Source: Loripinus fragilis (taxonomy: Eukaryota; Mollusca; Bivalvia; Lucinida; Lucinidae). From it: a DNA stretch of 64,000 nucleotides. The translations under genes were made by a program, and so were the position numbers. Below the pieces are notes generated by a model. It did no database searches and was not told the DNA's origin. It worked only from the letters and a program-made list of their open reading frames with translations. The DNA is taken from the NCBI GenBank assembly GCA_964019695.1, contig OZ026524.1, positions 19,833,509 through 19,897,508 on the forward strand, read 5' to 3'. The first letter of the stretch is position 1. Every line of letters begins with the position of its first letter. This document shows, in pieces, positions 58,947 to 64,000 of the stretch.

Positions 58947-59921
58947 TCATTTTTAAAAAAAAGTGTTTCCAGGTTATAAGTGACCCCCGTTTTTCTTTTT
59001 TTTAAACAGCTTTAAATTTAACTTAGAAGAGCGGCACTTAGCATGTGGATTTAAATGCACACCGCGTAACTAAAACTTATTTTTGGGAGACACACTTATT
59101 TGTAACAGAAGCCCCAGTCCCCTATACAAAAGAATAACTTAGTTGTTTTTCCCTGTGAATATACCTATGTTTACCCCCAATAGATACACGTGATATATTT
59201 GCATTGCTGTGATGATATGTTCTAGCCTACAGGACTATCTATATCCGATGATTCAACGAAAATCTATCCCGCAAACCTCACTCGTCATCATTTTGACACA
59301 CACACGCACGCACGCAATTGTAAAGGTCTATAGGGGTCCTAGACCGTGCTGTATTGAAAGCAGGCAAATATAAGGCTTAAGCATGAAACATGCGTGTACA
59401 TGTAGCACCTTCCATTTCAATTCATTGACTCGTTTTGCCAACGAGGTAATTTGTCATGATTTTGTCGTCTGCTAATATTTTTTTCAAAATCAGTTTGTTT
59501 CTTGTTGTTGCTTTTTCTAAAATGATCTTTCGGGAATATCAGTAGAGTGCCAAGCAGTTTAGATCCAGATCATGCTCGACGTTTTGTCGGGCCTGATCTG
59601 GGTCCAAATTGTTTGCAAAGGTAATCAGCAGACGGCACTAGTAAGTAAAGAGTTTATGACGACAATTCAAGTTTAGAGAGTTTGGGATATACATTAAACT
59701 TAAAGAGCATCAAACATTTGCCTGCTAAAGCTATTTCGCTGATAAACTTTGTCAACAGCTGAAGGCAAGTTCAGGTTAAAATGTTGGGCATTATCTGGAT
59801 CCATACTGTTTGATAACCTACTTGTATTCCTGAAAGACATATTTTTAGGAAACAATGATCTCGAAAGAAAATTCAGCCATTATTTAAGGTTCAGACAATA
59901 CTGTTACTTGAATCGTTTTTT

Positions 59922-61609
59922 CACAGTATGTAAACTGAAATAAACATCCTGTACCCGTTCCACCCAGCTCTCGCCTTATAAACATGAATAACAGCACTCG
60001 TGCGTAACCAGTAGTCGGTTAAATGCGTGTATTGTTTGTCAAAATTGACCCGAGACATATGAATATTCAATGACCTTTTACTTACTCTTCGTAAATCTTC
60101 GTAAAAGTGCGCTTTAGCTTGTTGTACAATTACTAATCTGAATGAAATAAATAAAAAAAAATCCCCGATAGCCTAGTGGATAGTCGAGTGTTTTAGCACT
60201 CAAAAGATGTGGGTTCGAGTCCAGAAGCATTGAAGTATTTATTTATTTTTTTTAAAAAAATCGATGTGCTACTGATCTACCAAAAGCTTTGAAGCGTGAC
60301 TCTTTTTACAATATCGATGTGTTGTTCTAGAAAAAGGGGTTTCAGGCATTTATTTACATTTATTATAAAAGCTTTGACATACACATATGTTCCATCCAGA
60401 CTGGCTCATTTTACGCATTCTGCATCAATCGTTTGAAATAGAAAGACCCAAAGGTCATTGGTCAGAGGTCAAGGTACATCTATAGTTTCTTTGTCTTTAT
60501 TCTTGATTTTGTGCATAACTGGATCTATTTATTTGAATTTGCATGCGTTTATGTAACAAATACACAGGTAGCACCGTGAATAGTTTCAATAAGCCAACAT
60601 GTGATTAACTCTGTACGCTGAATATTTTTGAGACTATTGTTATCATCTGCTGACTTTAAATCAAAGGTAACTTTTTCAAAAATTCTTACGGGAACACTAT
60701 CAGAGTGTCAAATAGCCTGTATCTAGGTTAGAACCGACGTTCTGTTGGTACTGAACTGGGACCAAACTATTTGCAAATGTTATCAGCTGACAAGGAAAGA
60801 GTGAGGAACTTAGGAACTTAGAGAACAATGAATACAAAAGCGGCTAAATACAAATGAAAGATGTAAAGCTCATAATGATGTAAAATATACGAACAATATT
60901 TAGAATACTTTAAAATAAAGCAATTTGACAATTATATATAAAAAGAGTTCCTTCCAAGTTTCGATCCAGGTATGTTTGGTTTGTAAGTAGTCAACTAACC
61001 ACTAGGCTATCAGACCATTTGCATTACCGAATTGACATTATCTTCATAATCTCTGTAAAAGCATGACCAAGGTCGGAGTACTCCACGAAAACGCACGAGT
61101 ATCACGAAGATTTTGGCGAAAATTAATCAGTCTAAGGTCAATTTTGGCAGACTATATTTAGGTACATGCACACGTTTCGATTTATATTGTTAGCGATACA
61201 GACAATACACATTCAAACAAGGTAAGAAAAGCCATTTTATCTATTTTATTCCGTTTTATTCCATGGTTTTAACGGTTTCCGTCTTTGCATTTTGCTTTGT
61301 TAAAAAACGACTTGCTCACAATCAGAGCCGTTCTGTGTCGAAAATGAACTTAAATGCCAGTTTGCATGGGTTTTTTTGGAATTGACAATCATATGTATAC
61401 ATGAGTACATGGTTGTAACTGTAACAGTTACTAAGATCTATGGAAAAAATGAATTTTAAAAGGTGAGCCCTCGCAATTACAGCTGTACCAACAACTCTCA
61501 CATCACGATTTCCGACAACTGGTTACGCACGAGTGCTGTAATTCATAATGTATAAGGCGAGAGCTAGGAGGAACGGGTACAGGATGTTTTTTTCAGTTAA
61601 CATACTGTG
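59922..61609. mobile_element. Nested 1.7-kb DNA transposon with 100-bp inverted ends and tRNA-like motifs
   Basis: Left CACAGTATGTAAACTGAAAT and right GTTAACATACTGTG continue as near-complementary arms for about 100 bp (CATCCTGTACCCGTTCC, AGCTCTCGCCTTATA, GCACTCGTGCGTAACCAG). The target GTTTTTT appears on both sides, a 7-8 bp duplication as in hAT-type elements; copy 1 of the host transposon has the undisrupted site near 35735. About 240 bp inside the left end and 600 bp inside the right end are tRNA-like words in opposite orientation (GATAGCCTAGTGGATAG at 60168; complement CTAACCACTAGGCTATC near 60995). No transposase is recognised. Confidence 0.75.
60166..60235 (+). mobile_element. tRNA-like SINE head inside nested transposon
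   Basis: A-box-like TAGCCTAGTGG, B-box GGTTCGAGTCC, 40 bp apart. The ends (CCCCGATA and AGAAGCATT) do not form an acceptor stem, so this is not called as a tRNA gene. Confidence 0.45.
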
Positions 61610-62329
61610 TGTTTTTTAACACAGACCATTTCAATGCATCGCCTTTAGATGTACAGTGAAGTTAATGAGTCAGTATAAGCAGTGAAGCATAGCTTAATGC
61701 ACGAGGATTGGGCCAGTTAAGCAATTTTAGCGTGAAGTTGCGATTGCTTTTTATCAGTTTAAACACGTGTTTTGGGTGCTCAAAAGAACCATATCATCGA
61801 GACGGTTGTTTTGAGTACACACAACATATTTTTTGGTTGAGAAATAGGAAAAATAATTCTCTGTTACGCACTCTTATCTGTGGGACTGACGAATTACCTC
61901 CACTGACCTGTATAAGCCATGTTTTATTAATATTGTTAGGTTCACTTGGGAACTAATTCAAAGAAGAGCAGCAAAAACACACCAAAATTCCATCTAATCC
62001 CAACCTATACAAAACTCAAATTTATGTGGAAAAAATAAATTCAATTACGCGGTATATATCTAAATTCATTTCTCTAATCAATTTTTCAATTAAAATCACC
62101 ATTTCAGAATAATTAGCAAAAACGGGGGTCACTTAAGTCCTGGAAACACTATTAATACATAATATGTTTATATTCTTTTCTGGCCTAGGCTGGGGAAGGA
62201 GGGGACGCTTCATACTTTTGGGCGACTCATATTTACCTTTGTATTCAATGTTTAATCCTTAATCGCCAATCGCAACAAAAGTCGTCTGCTTTTCGCGTCT
62301 GCTGTAATGTTTAAGAAGCCTCTATGGTA

Positions 62330-62400
62330 AACAGTGTGGGCCCAGATCAGACTGCTCCTTTAGGAGCAGTCTGTTCTGGGTCCACGCTGTTTGCTTCTAT
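62330..62400. repeat. CAGATC hairpin repeat, clear copy
   Basis: GGGCCCAGATCAGACTGCTC-(CTTTAG)-GAGCAGTCTGTTCTGGGTCC: 20-bp arms with one or two mismatches. Others: 13775-13840, 58425-58480, 63075-63130; relatives with the CGACA loop: 14270-14325, 36065-36120, 42826-42890, 59560-59620, 60700-60770. Confidence 0.85.
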
Positions 62401-62510
62401 ACTAAATTCGTCAGTAATAATAGGCAATTATTTGCAGCAGACGACTTCAGCAGACGACATTTTCAGATGCATTTTTGGCGTTTTAAGGGTTAATCTCGAT
62501 TGCATGGCAG

Positions 62511-62729
62511 GTTCAAGCAAGAACATGGCAATGTGGCGCGGTGTCGTGTAACTGTGGTGTCGTGGCTAGAGAGGGCAATGATGTCGTACGGATAGACATG
62601 TGTCACGGCACATATGGTCGTACCTTTCCTAAAGTGACCATCCCAAACAAGGGGAGCTTCTCACAAGGAACCGTTATTCAGAACCAGACAGTCGTCGTTC
62701 AGAAACACCCACATGGAACTAGATACGTG
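62511..62729 (+). CDS. VWDE: VWDE-like gene exon 11: vWD domain core
   Basis: After CATGGCAG the frame encodes residues 443-515: VQARTWQCGAVSCNCGVVAR, then EGNDVVRIDMCHGTYGRTFP, then QNQTVVVQKHPHGTRYV. 'WxCG...SCNCG-VA-EGND----DMC' is highly characteristic of VWDE vWD domains. The exon ends GTG|GTACGT on phase 0; a second GT four bases later is a weaker option and changes the phase. The domain is not complete here; later strands and the EGF repeats of VWDE must lie beyond the window. Confidence 0.92.
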
Positions 62730-63785
62730 GTACGTACACTGCAATAAAGTGTCCATACAATTTATTAGGAGTACACAACAGAAAAATAATTTTCTTATCT
62801 CTCAACCAAACCCTATGTTGTGGGTACTCAAAAGAACTGTCTCGATGAAACGGTTCGTTGAGCACCAAAAACAAATGCTAAAATAAGGGTAAGAAAAAAA
62901 GTGATAATTTTGCTCTAAAATATTTTGTTTTTCTGAGCCTTTGGTGACACTTAACACCAAATTTGATGGCATCTGAATAGCCATTAGTCTTAGAAGTATT
63001 ACAACAAAATTCGTCTGCTTCTATCGTCTGCTAAATTGCTTTATCAACTTTTCCAAAAACGAAACACGGTGTAGACATATACCAGACTGTGTCTATAAGA
63101 GCAGTCGGATATGGGTTCACACTGTTTGTTTCTATACTGAAATTTGCTAAATAATGTTAGCAAAGACTTGCAGCAGACGACAACAGCAGGCGGAATTTTC
63201 AAATGGTGTTTTTGCTGGCGTTTAATATTAAAGCAGATGTTTTTGCTTTTTTATGTTGATGGTTTACGTCTTAGTAAACACGTTGTCAGTCACGTCAGGG
63301 CGACTTCCTGTCTCCCTGCTTCGAACCAGTATGAGACAAATGTTAAAAAGTATTTGTCCAGAAACACAGCGCAACGTCTCTGGAGAGTCTAAAACATGCA
63401 ACACCTCAGTCCCAAGTCTAACATTCTACCGTTGTGAAGCTGCGCTCTATTTGTAAGATAGTAATTTCTGTGTAATTCTTTAGAATGGTATTAATAATGT
63501 TAAACGCCTTGCCTATAGAGTCAATGCTAAAAAAAGTGTGATATATCAAACAATAGTTCACAGTTTTGAAAGCGCGAGGAAAGTGCGTGCTAGCTGACGT
63601 CATTTGCTGCTGGAAAATTACGTCATTCATGGCATTAGTTACGCTTGAAAGCCGTTACAAATACACATAAACGAATGCGTCGTAGCCTTAGTATGGGCGA
63701 GAGTTCTTCAGTGCAATGGCGGAAAGTTGGAAGAAGATGAAGACTTTAAACGTGTTTTCGCTGTTTATTTTGTGATAGAATCGAA
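62730..63785. other. Start of intron 11
   Basis: Holds a GTCTCAATGAGAC-type repeat (62778-62935, core CGATGAAACGGTTCGTTGAGC degraded) and a CAGATC hairpin (63075-63130). Open frames at 63144-63456 overlap on shifted frames and have no recognised domain or phase-compatible splice sites. Confidence 0.5.
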
Positions 63786-63787
63786 AT

Positions 63788-63948
63788 AGATCAGCTCTGG
63801 TGCGTGGATTTTTGAGTAATAATTCACTGTTTGTCGTCAGTTGTACGAAGATAAATCACTCGTGTTGCGCGCTCGTGATTTGGTGTTCTTTACAACTGAC
63901 CTCCAAACAGTGAATTATTACCCATCAATTCATTGCTAGAGCTGATCT
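63788..63948. repeat. Foldback MITE near the window end
   Basis: GATCAGCTCTGG...GAGTAATAATTCACTGTTTG pairs with CAAACAGTGAATTATTACCC...CTAGAGCTGATC. Total about 160 bp with arms of about 55 bp. Confidence 0.85.
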
Positions 63949-64000
63949 TTTCCTTAAGTAGAACTGTTATACATTTAACAGCTGCCACATCTTTTGGTGT

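Larger units (their letters stand above)
58962..62150 (-). mobile_element. 1.5-kb DNA transposon, copy 2 (inverted, with nested insert)
   Basis: Ends AGTGTTTCCAGGTTATAAGT and ACTTAAGTCCTGGAAACACT match copy 1 (35203-36714) in reverse. Both copies contain, in the same relative order, the GTCTCAATGAGAC palindrome, the hairpin CTGATATTCCCGAAAGATCA and the TTAAACTTAAAGAGCATCAAA-type stretch. Copy 2 is interrupted at 59922-61609 by another element. It lies in intron 10, so exons 7-10b sit between two inverted 1.5-kb copies. Confidence 0.8.

Noticed and set aside
60166..60235. Possible functional tRNA gene
   Set aside because: A and B boxes are good, but acceptor-stem halves do not pair and a complementary-strand relative sits in the same transposon.
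63144..63456. Possible next exon of the VWDE-like gene
   Set aside because: Overlapping frames lack vWD or EGF cysteine patterns and phase-0 splice signals, and the area carries dispersed hairpins.

Overview
The window looks like invertebrate animal nuclear DNA, most likely from a bivalve mollusc. It is AT-rich, has very long introns and dense short interspersed repeats, and carries tRNA-headed SINEs, foldback/MITE elements and decayed Tc1-like, Jockey-like and L1-like retro- and DNA-transposon pieces. The species cannot be fixed from sequence alone; a venerid-type clam is a guess. There are no bacterial operons, CRISPR arrays or rRNA genes.

One real host gene was found. It lies on the + strand, starts at about 16.1 kb and runs off the right edge. 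I assembled it by matching splice sites and phases: exon 1 (16106-16154, signal peptide), exon 2 (19572-19718), exon 3 (21370-21606), exon 4 (24763-24825), exon 5 (32396-32631), exon 6 (34942-35031), exon 7 (37380-37515), exon 8 (42186-42394), exon 9 (44736-44827), exon 10a (47209-47275) or 10b (53442-53508), and exon 11 (62511-62729). The joined coding sequence is 1545 nt, 515 codons, open throughout. It reads as the N-terminal part of a VWDE-like protein (von Willebrand factor D and EGF domain protein): signal peptide, a cysteine-rich D8C/uromodulin-like module, a linker region, then the start of a vWD domain with a CxCxGDPH motif and a WxCG...CNCG block. The rest of the vWD domain and any EGF repeats must lie beyond base 64000.

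The most interesting observation is that exon 10 exists twice. Two 67-nt exons with the same phases encode nearly the same 22-residue segment of the vWD domain. They differ by 8 synonymous and 4 amino-acid-changing codons. Splicing in both, or neither, produces an early stop. This is the signature of mutually exclusive exons.

Regions. 1-15.9 kb: intergenic/upstream, all repeats and unrecognised DNA. 16.0-24.8 kb: promoter and the D8C exons, with an internally deleted non-LTR retrotransposon in intron 1. 24.8-32.4 kb: a large intron filled by a related-repeat cluster and an unrecognised coding remnant. 32.4-44.8 kb: linker exons and the first vWD exon, with a 1.5-kb transposon, a Harbinger-like MITE and an L1-type ORF1 remnant. 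44.8-62.5 kb: alternative vWD exons among SINEs with clean target-site duplications, a Tc1-like remnant, a 62-bp satellite, and a second, inverted copy of the 1.5-kb transposon carrying a nested element. 62.5-64 kb: the last visible exon and the following intron.
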